This document shows, in pieces, positions 10,868-20,919 of a stretch of 64,000 bases of DNA. The position numbers and the translations under genes were made by a program. Source of the DNA: Cydia pomonella (lineage: Eukaryota; Arthropoda; Insecta; Lepidoptera; Tortricidae). The notes beneath the pieces are model-generated. The model was given only the letters and a program-made list of their open reading frames with translations. It was not told where the DNA came from and did not search any database. Each line of letters begins with the position of its first letter. Within the stretch, counting starts at the first letter, position 1. The stretch lies in assembly GCF_033807575.1 (NCBI RefSeq), contig NC_084711.1, positions 15,252,001 through 15,316,000 on the forward strand, given 5' to 3'.

Positions 10868-10992
10868 TATAGAAACGGAACTTAATCGCGTATTAATAAG
10901 TATTAACACGCGATTAAGTCCCGTTTTTTTTATAGAAACGGAACTTAATCGCGTATTAATAAGTTTTAACACGCGATTAAGTCCCTTTTTTA
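10868..10992. repeat. Two tandem hairpins, 63-bp period
   Basis: Each unit contains ACGGAACTTAATCGCGT and the inverted ACGCGATTAAGTCCCGT (second unit ends CCCTT), forming a hairpin with a short AATAAG loop. Unit 1 starts at 10868 and unit 2 at 10931. Both follow directly after the LINE tail at 10.8 kb. A half unit (ACGATATTAAGTCCCGTTT) is also seen near 41974. Confidence 0.8.
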
Positions 10993-11309
10993 TAAGTTAA
11001 GAACATATTTTTAGTGTTAGGTATTACGAGTAGACAGGAGGCATACGGCAGGCATTGCGTCAACAACTCAACACTCAACAGTCATGGAATCTGAGCACGT
11101 TACACTATCGGAGCCATTAGGCGAGTATTAACCCAGTCTCTTGCCGAGATTACACACTGGCCATCCCACTTAGATCGTAAGCAATGTGGAAAATACTAAG
11201 TAACATTTTGGATATTTAACCTTTTCGCTTTCTCTCTCGCATCAAAATGTGGCATACACGCCAACATCTCAACTAGTGAGAAACGAATTTAAACCTATCT
11301 GTCAACAGT

Positions 11310-11515
11310 AAAATTGCTTTGACAGCGTCTACCGTGACCCCTTTAGTGGTCGTTGGCGTGGTAGGCACGACAGCACACGACCACTTTAGTGGCTCTAATA
11401 TACAAATTAAAGTTTGAAATACTTAAAGTAAAATTCACTATCTCGAGCTAGGCTTGAACTTGTGACTCTGATACCTGCCTTCCAGCCATACCAACTCTGC
11501 TACACAGACTTACAA
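11310..11515 (-). mobile_element. tRNA-headed SINE, probable
   Basis: The minus strand from about 11515 reads CTGTGTAGCAGAGTTGGTAT (box-A-like), then GTTCAAGCCTAGC (B-box-like) near 11446-11458, followed by an unrelated body. Sequence at 11385-11395 and 11340-11350 (TTAGTGG) probably belongs to the body. The 5' head is convincing; the 3' limit is a guess. Confidence 0.45.
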
Positions 11516-11750
11516 TACCGACATCACTAAAAACTTTGAAATGTCATTAAAATTTAGCAATCATAGTCCATGTCGTAACGTTTACTTACAATTAACTCTA
11601 AGACCTGAAATACTGGTCGTAAGGTTATATCTTACCAAATTACACTATTTAAATAAATAATTATTATAAGACATTATTATACAAATTGACTATTTAAATT
11701 CAAAATGCTTGGTTTATGGATGAGAACAAAAAAAAGTATGTTTATTGCTT

Positions 11751-12075
11751 ATAAGGTTTGAGGAGTTCCCTCAATTCCATAGAATCCATGATCAGAACTC
11801 GACTATCACAAAACTATTGCTTATAGCATAACTTTCTGAACTAACTTAACGAAAAAGACGTATGGCCAAACGTAAAATACGTTCGTTGAAGTTTTCCGTT
11901 TCAGTTTTCATCGGCAGTTCCATCAATTCTCATTTTTTTTTATTGCTTTGTTGATGAAAATACAAAATACTTAATACTATAGAATTACGAGTATAGGCTT
12001 ACATGCCTATTTATTACCTATAAGATTCGAGGAGTTCCCCGATTCCTCATGGATTCCATCATCAGAATTAAATTT
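11751..12075. repeat. Direct repeat, 269-bp spacing (GAGGAGTTCCC block)
   Basis: A block containing ATAAGGTTTGAGGAGTTCCC at 11751 recurs at 12020 as ATAAGATTCGAGGAGTTCCC. Both are followed by a similar GATTCC/CATCATCAGAA stretch over about 55 bp. The blocks resemble a repeat common in lepidopteran sequences. There is no coding potential between them. Confidence 0.6.
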
Positions 12076-12184
12076 TGACATTTAAAAATGGGACGAATCT
12101 ACTATAGGTATATTTCAATTAAAAAAATCCTAATCGGTAGTAGCCAATGTACTCGTACTAACCACTAATCAATATGAAAACAGG

Positions 12185-12328
12185 ACCATGGGGGGCCTTA
12201 TCAGAAAAAAATAAATGATTAATTATTTCGGAAATGGAGTTAATAAGAATGATTTGAGAAAGTTACTAAATTTAACCCCAGGAATGCACCCTTGAAATTA
12301 ACGAATATAAAAAAAAAACACGGTGTAA
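12185..12328 (+). mobile_element. Right end of ACACCGTG transposon, solo fragment
   Basis: Shares GGGGCCTTAT, TCGGAAATGGAGTTAAT, GAGAAAGTTA and GAAATTAACG...AACACGGTGTA, in the same order, with the right half of the element at 58312-58771. The left half is missing. Confidence 0.6.
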
Positions 12329-12817
12329 TGAAAAAAACCGAATTGAGAACCTTCTCCTTTTTTTATTTAAATTTTGAAGTTGGTTAAAAAAACCATCGAT
12401 TCCTTGTATCCGAATGAGTCAAAAATAATACGTTTTCCAATTTTTATTTTTTTCATTTAGTGCAGCCGACTAATCGTCGAGCTTTATCACGAATGTCGGA
12501 CGTTCCGTTCCACAAGACGTTCACCATAGCTAATCAAGTGTCACAATCCTCATAACCGGAATGTTACGTGAAATGGAACGCAACGTTATTCAACATTTAC
12601 TTAATCGTGCGTTGTTCTAATTTATTCCTTGTTATATCGAGCATTCGTAACGGAGTGCAGGGGTTGTTTTTTCTTGGAATTGTTTTACTTTTTTAGTAGA
12701 TTGTTCTCCGTTTATAATCAGGATACAAAATAAGTATTCATTATTTTGCTATTCGTCAATAGGTACTCAAAACGGCCAATCCCTAGCAATAATCGACCTA
12801 TATGCGAGTGAACTGTG

Positions 12818-12932
12818 TTTATAATGTTTTTCACATAGCTTGGGTTTTGTGATAGCTAATTTGGCATTTTAAGGTTAGAAATTGTATTCAGATGACAGCT
12901 GTCACCGAATGCTATGTGAAAAATATTATAAA
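12818..12932. mobile_element. Short palindromic element
   Basis: The left arm TTTATAATGTTTTTCACATAGC (22 bp) at 12818-12839 is mirrored at 12911-12932 with one mismatch. The loop includes the perfect palindrome TGACAGCTGTCA. Likely a MITE; no family assigned. Confidence 0.55.
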
Positions 12933-12934
12933 TA

Positions 12935-13960
12935 ATTCCCGGTAGTTTTTAGGGTTGACATCTCGTCGATACCTAACTGCGTTAATTTAAGGTTTTATTT
13001 TCACGGTATTTAAGAAATTGGTGTTTAAGTAATTTGAGAAACCGTCATCTTCTTGGAAAGGAATTTGGGATAATTTTGCCTTCATATCACTTTAACACTA
13101 GTTCGTCACATGCAATAATCCCACAGCGCTTTATTTAGAACAGGACGTTATGTGCAGAAATTCCAAAGAAAGTTTGAAAATCGGCAATGATATCAAAAAA
13201 GAGCAAGTCATTTTTTATGCCTACCCACGATTAAACTGCATCTAAGTAAACACCAACGTAACAATTTCTTTGGCGTGTCTAAATTCGCTCGGTCTTTCAG
13301 ATTTAATGACCCACATCGACACTTGCCTTCAAATGCTAAAATCATGTTTTTGTTTACCTAGTATATCGTCTCGGAATAACTATTATAAATAATGATCTCC
13401 GCTTACTTGGAGTTATAAGTAATATCCAGGTCTAGTGAGACTTGTGGATACAAAAATGTTTGGTGAATCGGCAGGCTTGACCAGTAAAAATAAACAGTGG
13501 AAGTGTGTAGCGGAACGTTTTATCACCTCTTACCACCGTTATGTTACCTTTATGGATTTAATGGGACCGTTGCAAGAATTTGCGTAAATATTACTCTCGT
13601 CCGTAGAATGTGTAAGATGGTATGTCAAGATTTTTTCTGCCCGACTCGCCAAATTTAATGTTAGGAACAGAATAAAGAAAGAACGAAAATGAGCTCGAAA
13701 AATAAGAAAGGGTTTAAAACATTACCTTGTCAGTGAGATATTATTACTTGTATTCCCTCGTGGAGTGGGCCCGCTGGATTTTCTCTTCTGGTCTTCTTTC
13801 TCACAAATTAAATCTGTCACTGTCCAGTTACAACAAAATAGAAGGCAGAAAATAGGCACTGGTATTTTAACTTTAAAAGAAATTAACGCGAAGGCACGTT
13901 GTATCAGCCATGATTAGTAATTGTCCAAGTTCCCAAAATTATTTGCAGTACGTTATCATT
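12935..13960. other. No gene recognised
   Basis: AT-rich unique sequence with no open frame of note, no inverted repeat and no tRNA-like block that I could see. Confidence 0.3.
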
Positions 13961-13963
13961 TAT

Positions 13964-14096
13964 GTACAGTCAGCGTCAAATACTTTGTAGCAACCAAAGT
14001 AGCCAAATATGTAGTTCGGTACACCATATATTTAGTATGGTGTACCGAACTATTTGGCCACTTTGACTGCTACGAAGTATTTGACGCTGACTGTAC
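13964..14096. mobile_element. Near-complete palindrome, GTACAGTCA MITE, copy A
   Basis: GTACAGTCAGCGTCAAATAC at 13964 is mirrored exactly by GTATTTGACGCTGACTGTAC ending at 14096. The arms continue inward (ATGTAGTTCGGTACACCAT against ATGGTGTACCGAACTAT) to a centre near 14030, so almost the whole element folds as one hairpin. The 62-codon frame over it is an artefact. It shares its first nine bases with the element at 40134-40277. Confidence 0.85.
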
Positions 14097-14429
14097 TAAT
14101 AAAAATTAACAATCATGTTTTAATAACGGTCTGTAATATCATAGCCACCTAAGATAGTGTTGGAATCTAATACTGTCTAAATCTATGTTGTGGTGTTATA
14201 GCAAAGCAATATTTGAAAGATATACATAAATATAAAGATATATTTTCAAATAATTAGGTAATTATTCCTTGATTTGGTACAATGCCTCAAGGGCCTATTT
14301 TAGATATAAGCTAGTTATTAGTAGTAATACCGCTGTATATTTATATAACTTAGTTATTGCTGACGCTAAAATTAATATCTACAATTTCTGAGTAAAATTT
14401 TATAAGATACTTAATAGTTTTTTTGCAAC

Positions 14430-14775
14430 AAGAGAGGAAAGTTGGTTTTTCTTGCGAGAGTTGATTTTGAGTCCCGAGTAAGCGAAAGATTCTAAGTTAG
14501 AATCTTGAGCGTAGTGAGGGACTCAAAAACACGACATGTAATATAACTTTGCTCTCGTGTGACACATACAACTTTTCACCTCAGCAGTGAGAACATATTA
14601 AAGGTTAAAAAAAGTCAACATCAAGTTTACAACATTTATGAATGAAAGGCATCATCATTATGACGAAAGCTTCTAGAAATATTCCTGTATTCATGGCCTT
14701 CACTAAATTAAAATGCTCCCTGGAGTGACGAAATTAGGCTTGTTCGAGCTGCTGAGGTGAAAACTTATTTGTTAC
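14430..14775. mobile_element. Unclassified repeat with inverted CACCTCAGCAG blocks
   Basis: ACTTTTCACCTCAGCAG at 14570 is mirrored by CTGCTGAGGTGAAAACT ending near 14766. The left part carries GATTCTAAGTTAGAATC, a perfect small palindrome near 14488. The sequence between includes a block (TTCTAGAAATATTCCTGTA) that I associate with lepidopteran repeats. Boundaries are uncertain. Confidence 0.5.
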
Positions 14776-15492
14776 GTTTTGTTTTTAATTTCGAGCAGCC
14801 GTGCTTTAGATTTGTATCTCAAAGTCACCGTCACCTGCTAAGTGGCCAATTTATTCAGATGTAATTGGATTGAGCCGGATAAGACAATTCGTGACACCTA
14901 CATTAGGTAAGAGGAAGCAGTACATCTTTGTCAAATAATTACAATCAGCGCTGTGTTTTGCATATTCTTTAATTTAGTAGTAGGTAACTTAGGAAGATTG
15001 TATAATGTATATTCTTTCGGTCTTTCTGTCGGGGTTTTAAAATAAAACTTGTTTTTGAAAGTCGCGCTCCGGCGTATGCACGTAATAATTTACTGGTTAA
15101 ATACCTATTTTGGGTCATTCCACGTTTTACTGCAGGTTTTTACGATTTCAAAGAATCTTGAAACTTTAATCTTCATAATGCGTTTGAGCTTACATTAGCT
15201 ACTAAAACATGATAAACACAGGACATGCCTCAATATTTGAACCTTGTAATTTTTTTTAGAATTTATAGACGAGTATGCAAATATACAACTATCTTACCAT
15301 CTCTGCTCTTTTACTCATAATTACAGCTTTGTTACTTAAAAAATGTATATAAAAATAAATAAAATATATTTCCTTTGGTTACAAGGTACTATCGTAAATG
15401 ATGCATTCAAATTTGTTATACAAATTAAAAATACATAATTTACAAATATAAGATCAAATACAAACAAACAACCTACGACCCCTTCAACCTTC

Positions 15493-15535
15493 GGCCGTTT
15501 TTTATATCCACGAATGTGGATATAAAAAACGGCCA
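15493..15535. repeat. Perfect inverted repeat at the tip of the next element
   Basis: GGCCGTTTTTTATATCCAC at 15493-15511 is followed after a few bases by GTGGATATAAAAAACGGCC ending at 15534. The right arm is host flank plus the first bases of the element at 15530. The left arm is an inverted copy of that junction, so flank and element tip were duplicated together. Confidence 0.8.
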
Positions 15536-15699
15536 AGTGCGAGTCGGACTCGCCCATGAAGGGTTCCATACCATTTATGACGTATTAAAAAAACTACTTA
15601 CTAGATCTGGTTCAAACCAATTTTCGTTGGAAGTTTGCATGGTAATGTATATCATATACTTTTTTTAGATTTTTCATTCCGTTATTTTAGAAGTTACAA

Positions 15700-15714
15700 G
15701 GGGGGGGGGGGGGG
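15700..15714 (+). repeat. Poly-G run of 15
   Basis: Uninterrupted G run in the first core unit of copy A. The same site in the second unit holds 21 G and in copy C 18 C (opposite strand). Run length may be unreliable in the assembly. Confidence 0.9.
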
Positions 15715-15994
15715 ACCACACTTTTTTCACTTTGGAAGTGTCTCTCGCGCAAACTATTCAGTTTAGAAAAAAATGATATTAGAAACCTAAATATCATTTT
15801 TGAAGACTTATCCCTAGATAGTACACACACGTATGGGTCTGACGAAAAAAAAATTTTTTTTTTTAATTTTATGACGTTTTAAAAACAAAACTACTTACTA
15901 GATCTCGTTCAAACTAATTTTCGGTGGAAGTTGGCAAGACAATGTATATCATATGTTTTTTTTAGATTTTTCATTCTGTTATTTTAGAAGTTAC

Positions 15995-16015
15995 GGGGGG
16001 GGGGGGGGGGGGGGG
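15995..16015 (+). repeat. Poly-G run of 21
   Basis: Uninterrupted G run in the second core unit of copy A. The position is equivalent to the run at 15700, which shows that the tract is a fixed feature of the element and varies in length. Confidence 0.9.
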
Positions 16016-16951
16016 ACACATTTTTCCACCTTGGAAGTGTCTCTCGCGCAAACTATTCAGTTTAGAAATAAATTATATTAGGAACCTCAATATCATTTTT
16101 AAAGACCTATCCCTAAGATACCACACGTATGGGTTTGATGAAAAAATATTTTTTGAGTTTCAGTTCTAAGTATGGGGAACCCCCAAAATTTATTGTTTTT
16201 TTTCTATTTTTGTGTAAACATCTTAATGCGGTTCATAGAATACATATACTTACCAAGTTTGAACAGTATAGCTCTTATAGTTTCGGAAAAAAGTGGCTGT
16301 TACATAATCGGACAGACAGACGGACATGACGAATCTATAAGGGTTCCGTTTTTTGCCATTTGGCTACGGAACCCTAAAAGATTCAAAGGAGAGAGAGAAA
16401 GGGTAAAAAATAAAAGTGAAAAACTAAAATTCTCTTTAAATTACATTAGCACACCGACAAACCTTTTTTTTTCGACACATTACCCACCATATAATTACGA
16501 TAGCCGATTGCCACGAAACCGTATTGATGGTGACATAACTAAGGGACGCGGTCAGTAGGCCGTTACTCGGAAATCTCGCTCGGAAGTGTGTCACGAGTTG
16601 CGCGTGCGACGCAGACGACCAGTTTGCGTTTATTTACAATGCTATTAGATAATATTTGACCTTTGTCTGTTTGTCTTTGGGCCTTTTGTGAGGCGGCGCC
16701 GTTAAAGAGTTATAATAATGATGTACACAAAATAAAAAAGTTACGCATTATTCGGTCAGATTAATCTTCGAATCGGTCGAATATCTTAGGTAAGTTCATT
16801 GCCATTACCTATTACCGTAATCTATGGTCGGAACAAAACATTGTTTTGTTTCAGTGCTTCTCTAATGTCTTCCGAATCCTTATCTTAATCTGGTACTAGG
16901 TCTAGGTCTGGTTCTGGGTCTGGTTTTTGGGCTTATTTTCCCCTTGTCTGG

Positions 16952-17521
16952 TTTTGACGACCCCACTGGTCTAGTTGGTAGTGACCCTGCCTATGAAGCC
17001 GATGGTCCTGGGTTCGAATCCCGGTAAGGGCATTTATTTATATGTATGAGCATAGATATTTGTTCCTGAGTCATGGATGTTTTCTATGTATTTAACTATT
17101 TGTATGTATATCATATTTAAATCGTTGTCTGAGTACCCACGACACGAGCCTTCTTGAACTTACTGTGGGACTTACGGCCCGATTCAAAGAATGATTAAGA
17201 CACGTTTAAGATCTTGGAAAGTTCTTAATAGATCGATAGCTAAACGACATGTCAAAATTGACGTTTCTTTCGATTCCGCTGTGATCCCAATAAGATCGAT
17301 AGATTAGAGAGATAGTAGATATACTCGTACGATATTTCTAGCGTCAAAGTGACATTGGTTGCCCGAATTGAGCTGCTTCTGTCAGTTATACGACATACAA
17401 ACGATATCTAAATGAGAACTTATCTAAACCAGAACTTATCGTTATCCTATCTCATTTTTCGAATCGGGCCGTCAGTCAATATATATAAGACTGTCCTATA
17501 ATATGTATTTATTTATTTATC
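16952..17521 (+). mobile_element. tRNA-derived SINE, copy 1, split by a MITE
   Basis: Promoter-like A box (TGGTCTAGTTGGTAGTGACC) and B box (GGTTCGAATCC at about 17011) are followed by the family body (TTGTTCCTGAGTCATG) and GTGGGACTTA at 17173. The MITE at 17175-17473 interrupts it there. The body resumes as GTCAATATATATAAG and ends in a TTTATTTATTTAT tail near 17520. The uninterrupted copy at 36760-37017 reads GGGACTTAGTCAAT at the same point and so shows the empty site. Confidence 0.85.
17175..17473. mobile_element. MITE, CGGCCCGATTCGAAGAATGA family, copy 2
   Basis: Terminal inverted repeats CGGCCCGATTCAAAGAATGA and CATTTTTCGAATCGGGCCG. Nearly identical to the copy at 3249-3518 but with an extra stretch near 17301-17325. 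Flanked by TTA at the left and TCA at the right. Comparison with the intact SINE implies a 3-bp TTA target duplication with one base changed, which would fit the PIF/Harbinger group. That group assignment is an inference. Confidence 0.75.
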
Positions 17522-17571
17522 TTCCTCTGGTGTTGCTTTATCTTCTTGGGTGTCCATAGCAACGGTAATCG

Positions 17572-17731
17572 CTTAACATGAGGGATTCTTCTGAACGTTT
17601 GCCTCTTTCACTATTAAGGAACCGGCCAAGAGCATGTCGGGCCATGCTCAACTTAACATTAGGGATGCTTCTGAACGTTTGCCTCTTTCACTATTAAGGA
17701 ACTGGCCAAGAGTATGTCGGGCCACGCTCAG
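17572..17731 (+). repeat. 80-bp tandem duplication spanning an element end
   Basis: CTTAACATGAGGGATTCTTC at 17572 recurs as CTTAACATTAGGGATGCTTC at 17652. Each unit contains flank (GAACGTTTGCCTCTTTCACT) plus the first 30 or so bases of the element (GGCCAAGAGCATGTCGG in the first). The duplication therefore copied host DNA together with the tip of the element. Confidence 0.8.
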
Positions 17732-18178
17732 TGTAGGGTTCCGTAGTTACCCGTCCGTCACAATAGGCCTTGAACGGGTGCTTTTAAGAAGTATCATGTA
17801 CAATACAAGCAAAAGGCATTGCTTTGCAGCACTTTGTACGTCTTTTTACTATGCGCTCTATTTTCACGATTTTCTTCATATTTTTGGACCCATGGTTCAT
17901 AAGTTAATAGGGCACATTATTTATTTCGGACCTCAAAAATGTTTTCTAAAGTCCTTTATTCATTTAGAAAGACCTATACAACGACACCCCACACCAACCT
18001 ATGGTATGGGGTGTCGTGTAGAAGCGAATAAAATTCATTCCCACTTTACGTGTAGTGGTGCTACGCAATTTTTTTACCGCTTTGTTGGGATTGATTTATA
18101 TATCCATACAAAATTTCAAAGCCTCGGACAGACGGACGTAGCGAAATTATAAGGGTTTCTATTTGACTAAGGAACCCT
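17622..18178 (+). mobile_element. GGCCAAGAGC...GGAACCCT element
   Basis: Left end CCGGCCAAGAGCATGTCGGG (again at 17702 in the duplicated tip), then GTGTAGGGTTCCGTAG. The right end is GACGGACGTAGCGAAATTAT followed by GGGTTTCTATTTGACTAAGG and AACCCT at 18178. An internal stem is formed by ACGACACCCCA and TGGGGTGTCGT around 17981-18017. The 172-codon frame at 17634-18152 is the longest in the window but lies wholly in this repeat and has no recognisable domain. It shares end structure with the family at 15530. Confidence 0.75.
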
Positions 18179-18179
18179 A

Positions 18180-19075
18180 AAAACTGGTTATTACATTCAT
18201 AATTTTTGGAAAGTTTCTACTGAAAGAAAGGTATGTTGTTTACAACAGCATAATTGCAGAAAGCTCTATTTTTGATATTATTATTTTTAATACACAGCAG
18301 TTATACATAAAACTAAGACATGAATGGCTGCTGTTTCCTTGTTAAGTCCTTCCATAGTACCTATGTAAGTGATCCCGGCTGTTCTCCCACTGATTAGAAA
18401 TCGTCATTCAAAGCGGAAATATTGCATTGGATTTCAAACTTTCATGCAGAATTCAGATTCGGGGCACGTAATGCAGTCTATATCTACTAATTAGTCTAAA
18501 ATACATAATATACTTAAATGGTCTAATTAGCAACCGAAATATATATTATACACGGCAGTACTATTGCGTTGTACAGACCTACTTCCTCGCCTAATATATG
18601 CAAAATTTTCAAACACACACATCTAAACTAAAAGGAGAAAAGAATAAGTCAAATTCAGCGCATTGTGAAATATTTTAATGTGACAAAAGAATAACAATAT
18701 GGCGTCATGATGGTGCGATTGTATGGGGCCTTATTAATTTTACTAGTGGTGTAACACGAAGCAATGTTAGGAAACATGATTTGCACACATTTTCTTATCG
18801 GTAGAGTGGTTTTTATGAGCGCCAGCTTTGATATGATTTTATAAGGTTGTAATATGTTATGTGGGTATAACTCCGCTGAAATCTTACAAAATCTTTGTGT
18901 CAAAAGCTATAAGAAAGCTCGAATTTCAAAATCATCAGTGACACATTTCATACATGAGCATTCCTTCACTGTTATCAGAATTCAAACAAGATAATTATGT
19001 AAATTTTAATTATACGTATTAGAGTTCTTCGCCTTGTTCACGCAAGATAAACGGTGTGGTATTTATACAAAGATT
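18180..19075. other. No gene recognised
   Basis: AT-rich unique sequence. The 82-codon minus-strand frame at 18655-18903 has no domain I know. Confidence 0.3.
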
Positions 19076-19079
19076 TATT

Positions 19080-19413
19080 TATTTTCACCACACCAACGGT
19101 AAAGGGTAAAGGCCCTCTTGATTGTTCAAAAACTAATCAGAAAGTTGCATTTTATCCACATGTGGGGCAAAGAAATCAGATGCAATTTTGAGTCGTGTCC
19201 TTATGTTAGCTGGTAGAATTGACTTTTAAATGATGATTTTGGATGATACATTTTGGATTTGTTTTGGTTTGATTTTTTTGGTATTTCATAGTTAGTATTT
19301 TCCTCGCGTTGCGCGTTGGTGTGGTGAAAAATGTTGTGTTTCACTCGGAGGCAAAGTTTGTTTAACCCTCGTGCCTTGAAACAACAACTTTGCCCCCTTG
19401 TAAAACAAATTAC
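19080..19413 (+). mobile_element. Unclassified repeat family R1, copy 2
   Basis: ATTTTCACCACACCAACGGT at the start, TTTATCCACATGTGGGGCAA in the middle, GTTGGTGTGGTGAAAA, then TTTCACTCGGAGGCAAAGTT and CCCCCTTGTAAAACAAAT at the end. It is shorter than copy 1 between the AAGTTTG block and the end. Confidence 0.7.
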
Positions 19414-19530
19414 TATTATTTAATCTTTATTACACAAAAGAAAAAAATCTTACAGTACAAAAGTTGGACTTAATACCACGAGGCATTCTCTACCAGTCAA
19501 TCTTAAGGCTAAGCAGAGATATTGTAAACG
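19414..19530 (-). mobile_element. LINE 3' end, GACTGGTAGAGAATGCC family, copy 1
   Basis: On the minus strand: GACTGGTAGAGAATGCCTCG, ATTAAGTCCAACTTTTGTAC, then TTTTGTGTAATAAAG and an A/T tail. The same order occurs at 45450-45573 and 51257-51376. The AATAAA-like signal and the tail at the low-coordinate side indicate the 3' end of a Jockey-like non-LTR element (clade from memory). It abuts copy 2 of R1. Confidence 0.6.
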
Positions 19531-20615
19531 CTGTTACAATTACAACAGCAAAAGCAAATCAAACAAAAATACATAATATAATAACCTATACATACAAATA
19601 TAATATACACATATACTATATATAAAATAAAAAAGGCGATATATATGAAGCTAATAAATAAATACATTAAGAATCTTTCATTCTGCTAGCAAAGAAAGAA
19701 CGTAATAATTTTTTGTAAGCGAACTTATTTGGCGCATTTTTGATGTTAAAAGGAAGTCCATTCCAAAGACGCGACACCTGCACGGTGAACGAATTTGACA
19801 TGAACCCGATTTACTGAACATTAAATTATTTTGTTGGTGAAACATAAAAATGTAACTGTATAAATGTGCATAGCTTACTTTTGAGACAGGCGGTGAGTGT
19901 ATGTACCAGTGTACCTACGTACTAACGTACGTCAACCACTCATATAAACATAAACTAGTTGTTCCTCCGTCATTTCACCCGATATCTTTCTTACTTTCAT
20001 TACACATGCAATCATGCTATTATAAAAGAAACTTTAACATACATAGCTTAAAGATTACTTTTCATAACTAAGTCAAGATAAAATAAGTGGTTATGAAAGT
20101 TATCGATAATTTTGTCTAATATTCGTGTAGCTTTGTAACGCTTGCGCACTGGCCTGTAATGACGGTCTATTTACCACAGTGTAAACACGCCCTCACCTGC
20201 TTACATTAAAATGTAGAATTAGATTAATTGAATAAGAAGATGGCTGCGAAGCGTAGGTACTACGAAAAATAAATTAATTTTATATGAAACATACTCTTTT
20301 AGAGTCTTTGCATAATTTATTCATTTTGTATTTTGGTAACAGCTAGAGCGCAGCCTGACGGTACGCTGACGTCATTAATCGATGGCAAAACCTCATGGAA
20401 CGTGCACTGAATGTGTGAAAGCTAATATTCCTTGCACGTGCACTAGCGGGCTACTGACTGATGAGATCTCCTTATGGAAATCTATTAGCCTACGTCCGAG
20501 ACTATGACCGCGTAGAAGTTGTTTAAATTTTCACCCTATTTTCAACTCCTTGGAGGTTTAATTTCATTAAAATACTTACTTTTTGAAGCTCGAAAAACTA
20601 TAGAAAAGGAGTAAA
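19531..20615. other. No gene recognised
   Basis: AT-rich unique sequence, part of which (19531-19800) may be more of the LINE 3' region. TTGCACGTGCACT near 20432 contains an E-box-like CACGTG. No open frame of note. Confidence 0.3.
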
Positions 20616-20619
20616 TATT

Positions 20620-20915
20620 ATTTTCACACACCAGCTCGTAAAGGATCTCTTTATTGTTTTAAAAAATTAATGAGAAAGTTGCATTTTATCCACAGAAAGT
20701 AATTTGATACAAATTGTGAGTTCTTTCCTTATGATGGCTGGTAGAATTGACTTTAAATTGATGATTTTGAATGATAAATAATATTCATTTGGATTTGATT
20801 TATTGTTAGTTTGATGTTTTACAGTATTTTTCGATTTTGATATATTTCGCTTGCTCAGATATCAATATTAGCACGAGCGGTTAAACAATAACTTTGCCCC
20901 CTTATAAAACAAATA
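20620..20915 (+). mobile_element. Unclassified repeat family R1, copy 3
   Basis: ATTTTCACACACCAGCTCG at the start, GCATTTTATCCACA in the middle, GCACGAGCGGTTAAACAATA and CCCCCTTATAAAACAAATAA at the end. It lacks the TTGGTGTGGTGAAAA block of copies 1 and 2 and is the most diverged of the three. Confidence 0.6.
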
Positions 20916-20919
20916 ATTA

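Larger units (their letters stand above)
15530..16375 (+). mobile_element. GGCCAAGTGCGAGTC...TACGGAACCCT element, dimeric copy A
   Basis: Left end CGGCCAAGTGCGAGTCGGAC, right end GGCTACGGAACCCT. AGGGTTCCATACC near the left and TACGGAACCCT at the right form short inverted ends. The core is present twice: ACTACTTACTAGATCT recurs at 15593 and 15890 (297-bp period), each followed by TTTTAGATTTTTCATTC, a poly-G run and GTGTCTCTCGCGCAAACTAT. I take it for a non-autonomous DNA element. Frames across it (16129-16558) are not genes. Copies B and C are on the opposite strand. Confidence 0.8.

Noticed and set aside
17634..18152. 172-codon open frame on the plus strand, the longest in the window
   Set aside because: It lies entirely inside the GGCCAAGAGC...GGAACCCT repeat, starts in its terminal repeat, and shows no domain; the same kind of frame would appear in any copy.
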